64,000 nucleotides of DNA from contig CM055319.2 of NCBI GenBank assembly GCA_029255685.2, forward strand, positions 38,574,530 through 38,638,529, read 5' to 3'. Below, one piece after another: positions 35,181-46,100 of the stretch (position 1 is the stretch's first letter; each line of letters begins with the position of its first letter). The position numbers and the translations under genes are program-made. Below the pieces are notes generated by a model. That model had not been told where the DNA came from. It made no database searches and was given only the letters and a program-made list of their open reading frames with translations. The stretch is from Silene conica. Taxonomy: Eukaryota > Streptophyta > Magnoliopsida > Caryophyllales > Caryophyllaceae.

Positions 35181-36326
35181 ATGGTGAGTCCAAGCGAGAA
35201 TAACGAAGCTACAAGCAAGCCGTGGGAGGCCGGTCAAAATGAAATTAAGGCTCAAATGAATCAAATGAGCTATGTCCTAAAAAATATTGCATCTATGTTG
35301 AAAAGAAAGGGTTTAAGGCTGACGCGGATGATGCCTCATCTAGGGCGAGTGACGGCGAGGAAGATGTTCCAAAATTCCAAACCTACAACAAGCAAGATGA
35401 TGATCGTGGTCTAAAGCTAGACATACCCGAGTTCAAAGGAGACTTAGATCCCGAAGAGTTTCTAGATTGGATACGACAAACGGAGAGAGTTTTAGAATAC
35501 AAAGAATATGATGACAAGAACCAATTCAAGTTAGATATTCTCAAGTTAACTAAATATGCATCTTTGTGGTATGTACGAGAATCTCAAGAAACAAAGGAAG
35601 AGCGATGGTAAGTCAAAACTTAATTCTTGGGTTAAGTTAAAGAAACATCTCATGAAGCGATTCCTACGTAAGGATTATAATCAAGAGAACTACCTTAAGT
35701 TGCAATCCCTAACTCAAGGAGGGCTGTCCGTAAACGATTATATTAAGGAGTTTGAGAGGATGTCCATAGTTTGTGATCCAGAAGAGAAAGATGAGCTAAG
35801 AGTGGCTAGGTTTATTAAGGGTTTAACACTAACCCTATCATCTAGTGTTGAGGTTCAAAATTACGATGGGTTTAATGATGTATGTCGTATAGCCCTAAAG
35901 ATCGAAAAACACAACAAGAACCGTAGGACCTACCCATCGAGAGGCGTGACCCAAGGAGAGGGTTCGAGTAACCAAGCTATCCCAACAAAACCCAAGGAGT
36001 CGGTCAAGGACGAGTCTAAGGATAAGGGGAAGGGGGTTGTGGTCGAGTCAAAGGGGAACCCTATGAGGAGGTGTTTCAAGTGTCAAGGGTACGGTCATAT
36101 AGCCCATGAGTGCCCACAAAAGAGAGCTCTAACCATCCAAGAACTACAAGACCTTATTCCAAACTATGTTGTACCCGAAGTGGAGTCGAAGGGCGCGGAA
36201 GTCGAGGGTGATAAAGGGACGGTTGACGTGGAGCCGGAGAGTGAGAGTGAAGGTGAGTGTTTGGTTATTAGGAGCCTTCATATCGAGGCAACTAATGAGG
36301 AGGCCGAACAAAGGGAGAATTTGTTC
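35181..36326 (+). pseudogene. Element E gag (Ty3/gypsy), frameshifted
   Basis: ATG at 35181 opens a gag leader (MVSPSENNEATSKPW). The frame must shift near 35310 to continue as LDIPEFKGDLDPEEFLDWI and EYKEYDDKNQF, and again near 35570 to reach NSWVKLKKHLMKRFL, QSLTQGGLSVNDYIKEFE and the CCHC knuckle CFKCQGYGHIAHEC (about 36072-36113). Gag assembles the particle and the knuckle binds element RNA. The last frame stays open to the insertion point after RENLF, and its next codons are at 56083. Two frameshifts make this copy non-functional even without the insertion. Confidence 0.82.
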
Positions 36327-37285
36327 TGTTGAACCATATATTCAAATGTATATATGTTTATGTTTTGATAATGACAAGTCTAGCTATATATATATTATAT
36401 ACTCGTGCGTATAATCGTGTGCTAAGTGTACATAATATTAGTAACAAGATCTAATCAATCAAGCACAAAAGATTCAAGTATGTTAGTCAATGGATTGACT
36501 AAATCGAAGATTGAAAGAAGATCGCAGGCACAAATAGTGAACTAAAGTTATACTTATCAACTATAGCTTTAGTGTGAGATTGGTTCAAGCTATAGCTCTT
36601 AGCTATGACTCTACATAGAAGAAATGATCGATATATGTGTGATAGTTGAAACGATTTTAGTTTCCAAAGTCATCGTGGACAATTAATGTTTAATTGGTAT
36701 TCTATTTTTAGAATATGGAATTATTAATCTTAATAGGTTAATATAAAATATCTTTTAGTGACAAAGGAATAAATAATTTTCTTATGAGTCAATTATTTAT
36801 TTCTAATAAACTAAGGATTTTTATATAACCATAAATTGTCAAAATAATATAATCTAAATATGGTTTGATACGGTTTGGAAAACGTGTATTATGTCACGTT
36901 CCATAAAACGTGTAGGATTGAATTAAGTAAATATTATGTATTTATTTAATATCCTAAAACAAACTAGATTATATTATGGAATATAATTTATTATATTTTG
37001 GACATGGTTTAGGAAGTTGTTTTAATAAGGTTACTATTTGTTTATTATATAAAGATCTTTCCTAAATATGAATTAGGAAATTGATTCCTTATATAATACC
37101 TAAAGTATATTATTAAATCTTTCCTAAATATATTAAGATTAGATTTATGGTAGTATTACTAAAAGACTAGAATTCTAGTTTAAGTAATATTCCTAAATCA
37201 TCTAGGGTTCAAATTACCTAGATATAATTCTATATAAATAGACTACCTATGACTCATTAAGACACGCGAAAACACATACACACAT

Positions 37286-37838
37286 TGTAACAACCCGACC
37301 CGCCACCGTCGTAACACAAACCCAATAAGATGGGTGTGCACTTTTGGGCCCGTTATTTGTCCTCACTTAAGCCCAAAAGCACAAGGCCTTGTTACTAAGT
37401 GGTGGATGGAAACTATCATAAACATATCACAAGTCTCACATTCTACCGATGTGGGACAACTTTCCTCTCATACTCTTGGGGTGTTACAAACTCCCCCACT
37501 TAAAGAACACAACGTCCTCGTTGTGCCTCATACTTGACCGCAGCCAAGCCCAGAATCCTCCCCCGCTAGGTTGGTGACCCGGGTACTCCCGACCACAGGC
37601 TCACCACACGGTCGCAGGGTCGCTCTGATACCATTTGTAACAACTCGACCCGCCACCGTCGTAACACAAACCCAATAAGATGGGTGTGCACTTTTCGGCC
37701 CGTTATTTGTCCTCACTTAAGCCCAAAAGCACAAGGCCTTGTTACTAAGTGGTGGGTGGAAACTATTATAAACATATCACAAGTCTCACATTCTACCGAT
37801 GTGGGACAACTTTCCTCTCATACTCTTGGGGTGTTACA
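37286..37838 (-). mobile_element. TRIM retrotransposon, complete (copy 2)
   Basis: 553 bp between CACAT duplications (37281-37285 and 37839-37843). The 203-bp LTRs are 37286-37488 and 37636-37838, with about four mismatches. It has the same PPT and PBS layout as the copy at 9632-10186 and the same family, but an older pair of LTRs. The frames overlapping it (37334-37537, 37684-37899) repeat because the LTRs repeat. Confidence 0.92.
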
Positions 37839-39368
37839 CACATTCACGCATATCGAGACAAAACCGCCGTTCATTACTCTTCAAGATTCGAGCTTATAAT
37901 TGTCATATTCGATTCAAGATTCAAGTGCTCCAGCATTGATCTTATTCATTCAAGATTGTGACATCAAGAAACATTGAAGAGTTATCTTATTAGCGTTTGT
38001 AACACCCCCATTTATTCAAGAGCCTTTAGCAAGACATTCTCGAATAAATAGAGCTGTTACCATCTCGGAAATCCCGAGGTAGTGAATAACAAAGTAAAAC
38101 AATACAAAGTGCTTTATATAAAACCGATAGAATTTAAACTTTGATGTTACAACACTACGCATAGAAAAGGTACGACTGATTACACCTATGTATGTGATCT
38201 AATTCTAAGTAGGTCCAAGCCATGTCTCTCTCCATGCCCGTGCTCCTAATCCAACTGTCTCTGACCTGTAAAATCTACTCCCCATTCCGGATCATCGTAG
38301 GTGTCACACGAATACACAGGGTCAACCATGAGGTTGAGTAGGAAAACATCAATAAAACATAAATGACAATAGATCATAGCACCACACCGTCTCCATATCA
38401 CCAGTCATCCACTTCACCTCCATCACCCCACACCTTCCCATCACACCACACCTTCCATCGCACCACACCTTCCATGGCCATATCACAAGTCCCATATCAC
38501 AAGACCCATATCACAAGACCCATTTCACAAATCCCGTTCTCCACAATAATCGATAATAATCAACAATCCAAAATACATTCACAATCAGTTATATCAATCT
38601 TATAGTAAGCAACACATATACGTCATGTCAATAACGCAACCACAAATATATATATTCCCTACCTCGAAACTGCGGAAGAAAACAACAAGTGCGCGACTGC
38701 CACTACATGTGTTCCACGCGGAAACCTCCACCTAGACATATATTATATAATTAATAAAACTCCCTAAATCTCATAATAAACGTATATGTTCTATTTATAG
38801 AAACTTCCTATATTTAGAAAGTTTCCCAACAAACGATGTTACCCAAAATAGCAACTTTCTAAATATAGTAACTTTCCAAAATAGTAACTTTCTAAAAATA
38901 TCTTCCTGTAACACAAGACATCTAACCCGCACTAAAATTAACAATACTAATTAATAACCATAAAATAATAATAATAATAAGATAAAAGATAACAAGTATT
39001 AGTAATAATATTAATAATACTATTATTAACACCGTTACATAAAAAAAACAAGAAAACGACAACTACCCCAAACAGCCACAACCCGCGACTTCAACGACAC
39101 GCCTCACTGCCGTGTGGCCACTCTGGTCCCTGCCGGCAACCGCCCGACGCAGTCCCCACACCGCGTGTTACACCCCTAACACCCTCCAGCTCCGTCGACC
39201 ACCTCCGACGAGTAGAACCAGGGTCATTACAAGGCCTGGTTCACGAGCCCCCTGAAGATCTCTCTCTTACAGCCCCTACGAAACCTCCCTGAAACTACTA
39301 CCGACACCCCTGTCACCGACTACTCTCACCTCAACCACCACCACTGACATCAGACGCCTACAACCACC

Positions 39369-39413
39369 ATGGTATCACCGCATAGACCTTCCCCTAGTCG
39401 GCGGTGATACCAT
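39369..39413. other. Conserved hairpin in the B LTR (copy 1)
   Basis: ATGGTATCACCGC (39369-39381) and GCGGTGATACCAT (39401-39413) pair at all thirteen positions around a 19-base loop. The other LTR has it at 54789-54833 with one change in the second arm. It corresponds to the A LTR hairpin. Confidence 0.75.
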
Positions 39414-40104
39414 CCCAAACAACCCCTACCCGACACACGGTAAGACCCAACTTCCTGACAACCCTTTCGAAACCCTCTTCTCCATCATAAATACCCACTC
39501 CTAACCACTGTGACCAGCACCCCCTGTACAACCCAAACACTACCTGACTCCCTGACCCAAGACCCGTAAAAACTAAACACAAAACTCGACGCAATCCTTC
39601 AGTAAAACGTATATAAACACTGATATAAAAATATTATAGAAACAGAACGAAATAGCAAACTCATGGACACCGTATAAACCACCCTCTATGACTGACTTCA
39701 CAGCCAACGACACCACACTAGTAGTGTACATCTGCTTATTACGTGACCTACTACAGACTTATACTTAAACAACGAGGATTATAAGAATTACACATAACAA
39801 ATTACGTGATGAAAGTGGTATAAACCAACAGGGATTTTCAACGTGTGTAACATACTCGGTCTTTGGCTAAAACGATCCGCCGTACACCACCCTACAACCA
39901 CCGTGGACAGGTTCTTTTCCTTCTCTGAAGTGACGGCTAGGGTTTTGTGATAAAAGATTTGAGCTAAGATGAGGGTTAGGGTAAGATTAGAGTGTCTCTA
40001 TATGGCGGCATGACCACCTGCTGCGTTTTTGTTATAAAACAACGTATGGGCTAAGTTCATAATACTCACGCATCTCGAGGCCCACAACCCCTAGCCAGCG
40101 ATCT

Positions 40105-40119
40105 GGGGTTCGAATCCCC
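40105..40119 (+). promoter_or_regulatory. tRNA-like T-arm / Pol III B-box match in the B LTR
   Basis: GGGGTTCGAATCCCC forms a T-arm and contains GGTTCGAATCC, a full match to the B-box consensus; the second copy is at 55525-55539. I see no proper A-box or tRNA body. About 50 bases further, TTCGAACCCCC is a second, inverted partial match. It could be a SINE or tRNA fossil. Confidence 0.5.
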
Positions 40120-40300
40120 TTAACAACATACTACCCAAAATAAACTAGAAGGATTAGGTCCTCACTTCGAACCCCCACCACGGATTATTTTGTCTAGCAT
40201 AAACAATATATACGTTATTTACCTACGAACAAACACGATGACTTAACGTTGACCGCATAAATAATTATTATTTTTAATAATTAAAACACGGGTTATTACA

Positions 40301-41317
40301 GTCTTTCCCTTTTAAAGTAAACTTTGTCCCGAAGTTCAACCACACACATATATCACCGTGCTTACAACTCCAACATACATCACAGGCTTATATAAACTCA
40401 AAATGTAAAACATCATAATAAGACAATTAACATAAGTGAATTGTGAAGATACGGGGTATTACAGTCTTTCCCCCTTACAATGAACTTCATCCCGAAGTTC
40501 GCCATCCCATGGTCAACAACTTGTCATTAGGCATGTAACGAACACAAAACTGGACACCACGTAACATCACATTTTGAATTACAAAAAGTTGCATTCTATC
40601 CCTGTTTAGAAAACTTTGTCCTCAAAGTTTAACGTACGTATAACCAAATTAAAGTATACTTCACGAAAAAAATATATTCAAACAATCACAAGATACCTAT
40701 AAGTCAAGATCATAACAACTAGTCATATCGTAAACTAATAAGATTTTACAATCCTATCCTCCTTAAAACACGGTTACGTCCCCGTAACCCCATAAACATT
40801 CTAAGTCATTACTCCATCCTACTCGTTACTTTACCTCATAAAATCTAACTCCAAGTAACTAAGTATCGCACTCATCGTCGCATCTAAGACCAAAGACAAG
40901 AGGTGAGTGAACCGACGGAGTAAAACCGCAAATCAGTACTTCCATCCCCATATCTTAACCAAGGTCACACTGGGTCGTAAACACAACATGGCACAACGGC
41001 CTAATAACTCATATCTCAATACCAGTAACCAATTCCCATCTCGATTTCAATATCAATACTGTCAAATGTCCTATGTAAGGAACTGCTCAACACTTAGAGA
41101 GTAAAACTCTAAGCTACTCACTCACGAGTCAAGGTCAAAGAATGAGACAACTCGATAAGACACTGAACTGTAATCTCAACACAATATCATTCATGGTCTT
41201 GTTCTAGACTCACGAGCAACACAATCTCCTCGGTACTTACCTTCCAAGTTCATTGACATATTTGTATGTATACTTATCATTCCACAACTCATAAGATAAG
41301 AATCGGGAAGCTATACC
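40301..41317 (-). other. Element B interior, PPT side, with a second LTR-end/PPT pair
   Basis: Next to the LTR is GTCTTTCCC (minus-strand polypurine). At 40451-40478 a second LTR-like end, CGGGGTATTACA, is followed by GTCTTTCCCCC. The 163 bp between (40301-40463) look like the start of an older U3 left behind. The rest is non-coding; frames at 40907-41104 and 41266-41481 are not genes. Confidence 0.7.
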
Positions 41318-42389
41318 TGTGGGGAATAAAACGCGTATTCACCCTAAATTTGCAGGATTATAATGAAAAATACAACTGTGAATATCGTCATAAGATTAAA
41401 AAGCATGAGAAAAGAAGTACAACCTTTAGTCCTCGCGCAAAAGGCCTAAGAACAGGAATTAACACAAATTCCCTCCTATAACTTGCACCCAAGACTTAGT
41501 TTGAGACGTGGCCGCGTGTGCTAGAAATCCTCTCCAATTGCCTTGCAATATAGGGAGAGCCCTTGAGGTTTTAGATGTGAGATCTGAGGTTTTGGGAGAA
41601 GAGTGCTCTCAAAACCCTAATTTCTTTTTAGAATAATTTAACAGTGTGCCAAGAGTCGTCTACATAAGGAGAAGGACTCTCCTTATGTAGCTCTTGATTT
41701 CGGCCGAAACAGAGTTTGGGTAGGAGTGGGCTTTCCACTCTTACCTTATCCCAATGCGTGATTCGACCCAATTAGCTTTAAGTTGTTCGCGGGTTTTATT
41801 TATAAATCGTAACATGTTATCAGATATTAATACAGTCGATATATTAATAATGGTCTGACAAAATACGATATTGTATAATTACCCAAATTAATATAACTGT
41901 TTATATTAATACGCGAATACAATATTTAATTAAATATAACCGTTTATATTTAATTTACGAATTAATCATGTAATCCGTATTAGCTAAAATTATTTAATCC
42001 GTATTAAATAATAATCTCAACATCTTATTGACTAATTTAATAGTCAATACCTCTGACTAACCGTTTAGTCATATCCGGCAAAATGTGACTGTATTTTCAT
42101 ACCTTCACATCTCTCAAACGTGTCCTATAGGTGTGACGTATAGGGACCAGTTGATCACCGCCATCCGTATGACAATAACGTCAAACTTATCTAGCAAGCC
42201 AACCGTTATTGATAAACGTGGATCAACTGGTAATAATACAAAAGTATGCCCTTGTGATCCTTAAAGAGATTTAATAAGTCATTGTACTTAATTGTCAAGG
42301 ACACCAGCCCCAACAATCTCCCACTTGTCCGTACAAGGGTATGTGCAATGACGTTATCACACTACATGTGGAGGACACAATCTCCAACA
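41318..42389 (-). repeat. Copia-2 3' LTR
   Basis: 1072 bp. Its outer 74 bp (42316-42389) are absent from the Copia-1 LTR and begin with a former PPT, ATCTCCCACTTG on plus. A set of AT-rich palindromes fills 41888-42070. Confidence 0.95.
41888..42070. repeat. Run of palindromes in the Copia-2 LTR
   Basis: Palindromes at 41888-41909, 41932-41951, 41991-42010, 42027-42048 and 42055-42070. Centres read AACTGTT, AACCGTT, ATCCGTAT or similar, for example GACTAACCGTTTAGTC. AACCGTT and its complement AACGGTT contain MYB-type (AACNG) cores. The set is repeated in the 5' LTR and, diverged, in Copia-1. Confidence 0.75.
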
Positions 42390-42401
42390 AACTCCCACTT
42401 G
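42390..42401 (-). promoter_or_regulatory. Copia-2 polypurine tract
   Basis: CAAGTGGGAGTT on minus, directly before the 3' LTR. It primes plus-strand DNA synthesis. Confidence 0.85.
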
Positions 42402-43177
42402 TCCGTACAAGTGTAGGTGCGATAACCGAATCTCATATCCTTTTAAAATTTCTCCCACTCAATGTAAGACAATTTGCAAATCCGCATTCGCAAAGGTCGT
42501 ATCTCACAAGCGATCTGTATCAAGAGTGGTTTCCCCGACTAGAGAATAACTTAACTGATAAAACGAATCTGTATTCGAGCATGGCCATGCATTTCAGTTA
42601 CTACTCCTCGAGTGGCCCTGAGAAATGATAAAATCCTGATAAGGGTTTGGATATTTCCCTCAACTCGAATCCTGCCGATATCGCCCAGCATGAAATAACC
42701 CAGAAAAAATCCTCTTGGCCCCTGTTACGGTGACCGTGGGAAAGAAACCAAAGTTACCCAAAATCTGTCTTAATCTCAAGAAACAGTTGAAAGTCAAAAG
42801 ACTCGACTCTAAGGAACACTATGGAGGTCCTATCCACGACCTGGCACCCAATGTTATAAAACATTTAGGACTCCATAACGATGTCACGGGGTGTCCTACG
42901 AGATATCCGTATAACTCGCCTTTGTGATTGGTCAGTCATCCACGTGACTTATGGCTCGTTGAACCCACCATCAACCAACGTCACAAAATGATTACCTGAG
43001 TTATCAGCTCAAGTGGGTAATCAAGGACCAAAACGATGTAATGTTAATCAGTTCACTTTGTGGTGTTCAAAATTGGCGTACAATTCCACATGAGAAACAA
43101 AACATTTTATATCATAACAATAAGGTTGAATAGAGTACACGAGAAAATGAATTATTACATGAATTCATAAAAGAGTA
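42402..43177 (-). other. Copia-2 3' non-coding spacer
   Basis: About 780 bp between the stop codon and the PPT. The half next to the LTR matches the equivalent part of elements H and I. It includes the palindrome GCATGGCCATGC (42579-42590) and CTCGAGTGGCC (42607-42617). The frames at 42341-42628 and 42715-42927 are not supported as genes. Confidence 0.7.
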
Positions 43178-46100
43178 CTACAACTTAGGAACACATCCAA
43201 TTCCCATGGAATGAATGTGCCCTTCATGCTTATCACGTGGTAATGCTTTTGTGAGAGGATCGGCTATGTTGTCATCCGTAGCGATCTTTTCAATTAAAAT
43301 CTCCTTTTGCTCCACGTAATCTCTGATTAGATGAGCTTTCCGTTGTACATGCCTAGCCTTGCTGCTAGACTTATGCTCCTTAGCTTGGAAGATGGCACCG
43401 CTATTGTCACAATAGACGGTGATTGGGTCATTCGAACTAGGCACTACTGATAGTCCTTGTAAGAATTGACGCATCCATATTGCTTCCTTAGCTGCTTCCG
43501 AGGCGGCATAGTACTCGGACTCAGTCGTAGAATCTGCTGTAACACTCTGTTTAGAACTTTTCCAGCTGACAGCAGCGCCATTAAGAGTAAAGACAAATCC
43601 AGACTGAGATTTCGAGTCATCTCGATCTGTTTGGAAGCTAGCATCTGCGTAACCCGTGGCGCAGAGCGTTGAGTCGCCTCCATAAGTCAATCCCCAATCT
43701 TTAGTCCTCCGTAGGTACTTAAGAATGTTTTTCACGGCCATCCAGTGTTGTTCACCTGGATGAGCTTGGAATCGACTTGTCATACTCAATGCATATGCAA
43801 CGTCAGGACGTGTGCATATCATGGCATACATGATCGATCCTATTGCCGAAGCATAAGGAATCCGACTCATGCGCTCTTTCTCTTCCACTGACTTAGCTTC
43901 TTGAGTCTTGCTCAAGTGAAGCCCAGGAGTCATAGGAAGGAACCCCTTCTTGGAGTTCGTCATGCTGAATCTCTCCAGAATCTTCTCTATATAAGATTCC
44001 TGACTGAGAGACAACATCCGTCGTGATCTATCCCTGTAGATACGGATGCCCAAAATTCTTTGTGCCTCTCCCAGATCTTTCATCTGGAAATGGTTTTTCA
44101 ACCATGCTTTAACCGAAGATAAGAGAGGTATGTCATTCCCAATCAAGAGTATGTCATCGACATACAGTACTAGGAATACAATCTTACTCCCACTCGACTT
44201 GATATAGAGACATGGTTCCTCGACTGATCGAATGAACCCATTCTCTTTTATCACTTGGTCGAAGCGATGATTCCAACTCCGCGATGCTTGCTTAAGTCCA
44301 TAGATGGAACGCTTAAGCTTGCAAACTTTCTTAGGATGTGCTGGATCGATAAAACCCTCGGGTTGTACCATGTACAACTCTTCCTCCAAATAACCGTTTA
44401 AGAAGGCGGTTTTAACGTCCATTTGCCATATTTCATAGTCATGAAATGCGGCGATCGCTAAGATAATCCGAATGGAATGTAGCATGACTACGGGTGCAAA
44501 GATCTCATCATAGTGCAAGCCTGGCACTTGAGTGAAACCTTTAGCAACTAGTCTAGCCTTGTGGATATCTTGTTGTCCTTCCACGGCATGCTTTATCTTG
44601 TAAAGCCATTTGCATTGAAGGGGACGTACCTTTGCAGGTAGGTCCACAAGATCCCACACGTTGTTCTCATACATGGAGTCCATCTCGGATTGCATGGCTT
44701 CTAGCCATAGCTTTGAGTCAGAACTGGTCATGGCACCTTTATAGGTTGTGGGTTCATTACCCTCTAGGAGTAAGACGTCATCTGTATCGTGTTCCTCGAC
44801 CATACCAATGTATCTGTCCGGTGGAATAGAGACTCTTCCTGACCTCCTAGGTTCCTCAGGGATATCTACCGCAGCCTCGGTTGAAGGTACTGTTTCCTCC
44901 AATGGTTGCTCGGTAGTTGGTTCTTGAACCTCCGATAACTCGAAGGTTCTATTACTCGACTTGTTCTCGAGAAATTCTTTCTCTAAGAACGTCGCACTAG
45001 CCGCAACAAAAACACGTTGTTCGGTAGGCGAGTAGAAGTAATGACCAAACGTTCCCTTTGGATAGCCTATAAAGTATGTCTTGACCGATCGCGGGCCGAG
45101 CTTATCCTCGTGTCTCCACTTGACATAAGCCTCGCAGCCCCAAACCCGAATAAAGGACAAGTTGGGGACCGTTCCCTTCCATAACTCGAATGGAGTCTTG
45201 TCAACAGCTTTAGACGGACTTCGGTTAAGTATTAGAGCGGCCGACAAAAGAGCATAGCCCCACAATGAATCAGGCACAACGGTGTGACTCATCATGGATC
45301 GAACCATATCAAGTAAAGTTCGATTTCTCCGTTCGGACACACCATTTAATTGTGGTGTTCCAGGTGGAGTCAACTGTAGCACGATCCCACAGTCTTTTAG
45401 GTGTTGATCAAACTCGCGTGAAAGATACTCACCACCACGATCCGAGCGTAGTGCTTTAATCTTTCTACCCAGCTGGTTCTGTACCCGATTCTGGTATTCT
45501 TTGAACTTGTCAAAGGATTCACTTTTGTGCTTCATTAAGTAGACATAGCCATATCTACTCAAATCATCCGTGAAAGTGATGAAATACCTATAGCCATCTC
45601 GTGCGTTGATCGACATAGGGCCACATACGTCCGTATGTATGAGTCCTAATAGGTCGGCAGCGCGCATTCCAACACCTTTGAAGGAAATACGAGTCATTTT
45701 GCCGATGAGACATGATTCACACGTGCCATATGATTCGAAATCAAAGGGCGAAATAGCTCCATTCTGTATGAGCTGTTTTACGCGTTTCTCATTTATGTGT
45801 CCCATACGACAATGCCATAGGTAAGTTTGATCTTTGTCACCTACCTTTATTCTTTTATTATTCACATGTAATATCTCGGTAGTTTGATCTAAAACATAAA
45901 TTCCATTCATGGAAACTGCCTTGCCATAAATCATATTGTGTAAGGAGAAAATACAGCTATTATTCTCTATTACAAATGAAAAGCCGAGTTTGTCAAGTGC
46001 AGAAACTGAAATAATGGTTTTGGACAAACTAGGAACATAATAACAGTTATATAAAAATAACTCGAATCCACTTGGAAGCTGGATTACGTATGTTCCCTTC

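Larger units (their letters stand above)
37998..40300 (-). repeat. Element B 3' LTR
   Basis: 2303 bp, TGTAACACCCCC to GGGTTATTACA. It holds a 15-bp minisatellite CATATCACAAGACCC (about 38477-38536; the other LTR has one unit fewer), a C-rich island, the hairpin at 39369-39413 and a tRNA-like T-arm at 40105-40119. Confidence 0.9.

Noticed and set aside
37684-37899. Two similar small frames (37334-37537 and 37684-37899) as a duplicated gene
   Set aside because: They are the two LTRs of one TRIM element.
40078-40130. Complete tRNA gene
   Set aside because: Only a T-arm is present; no acceptor stem, D-arm or A-box can be formed upstream.
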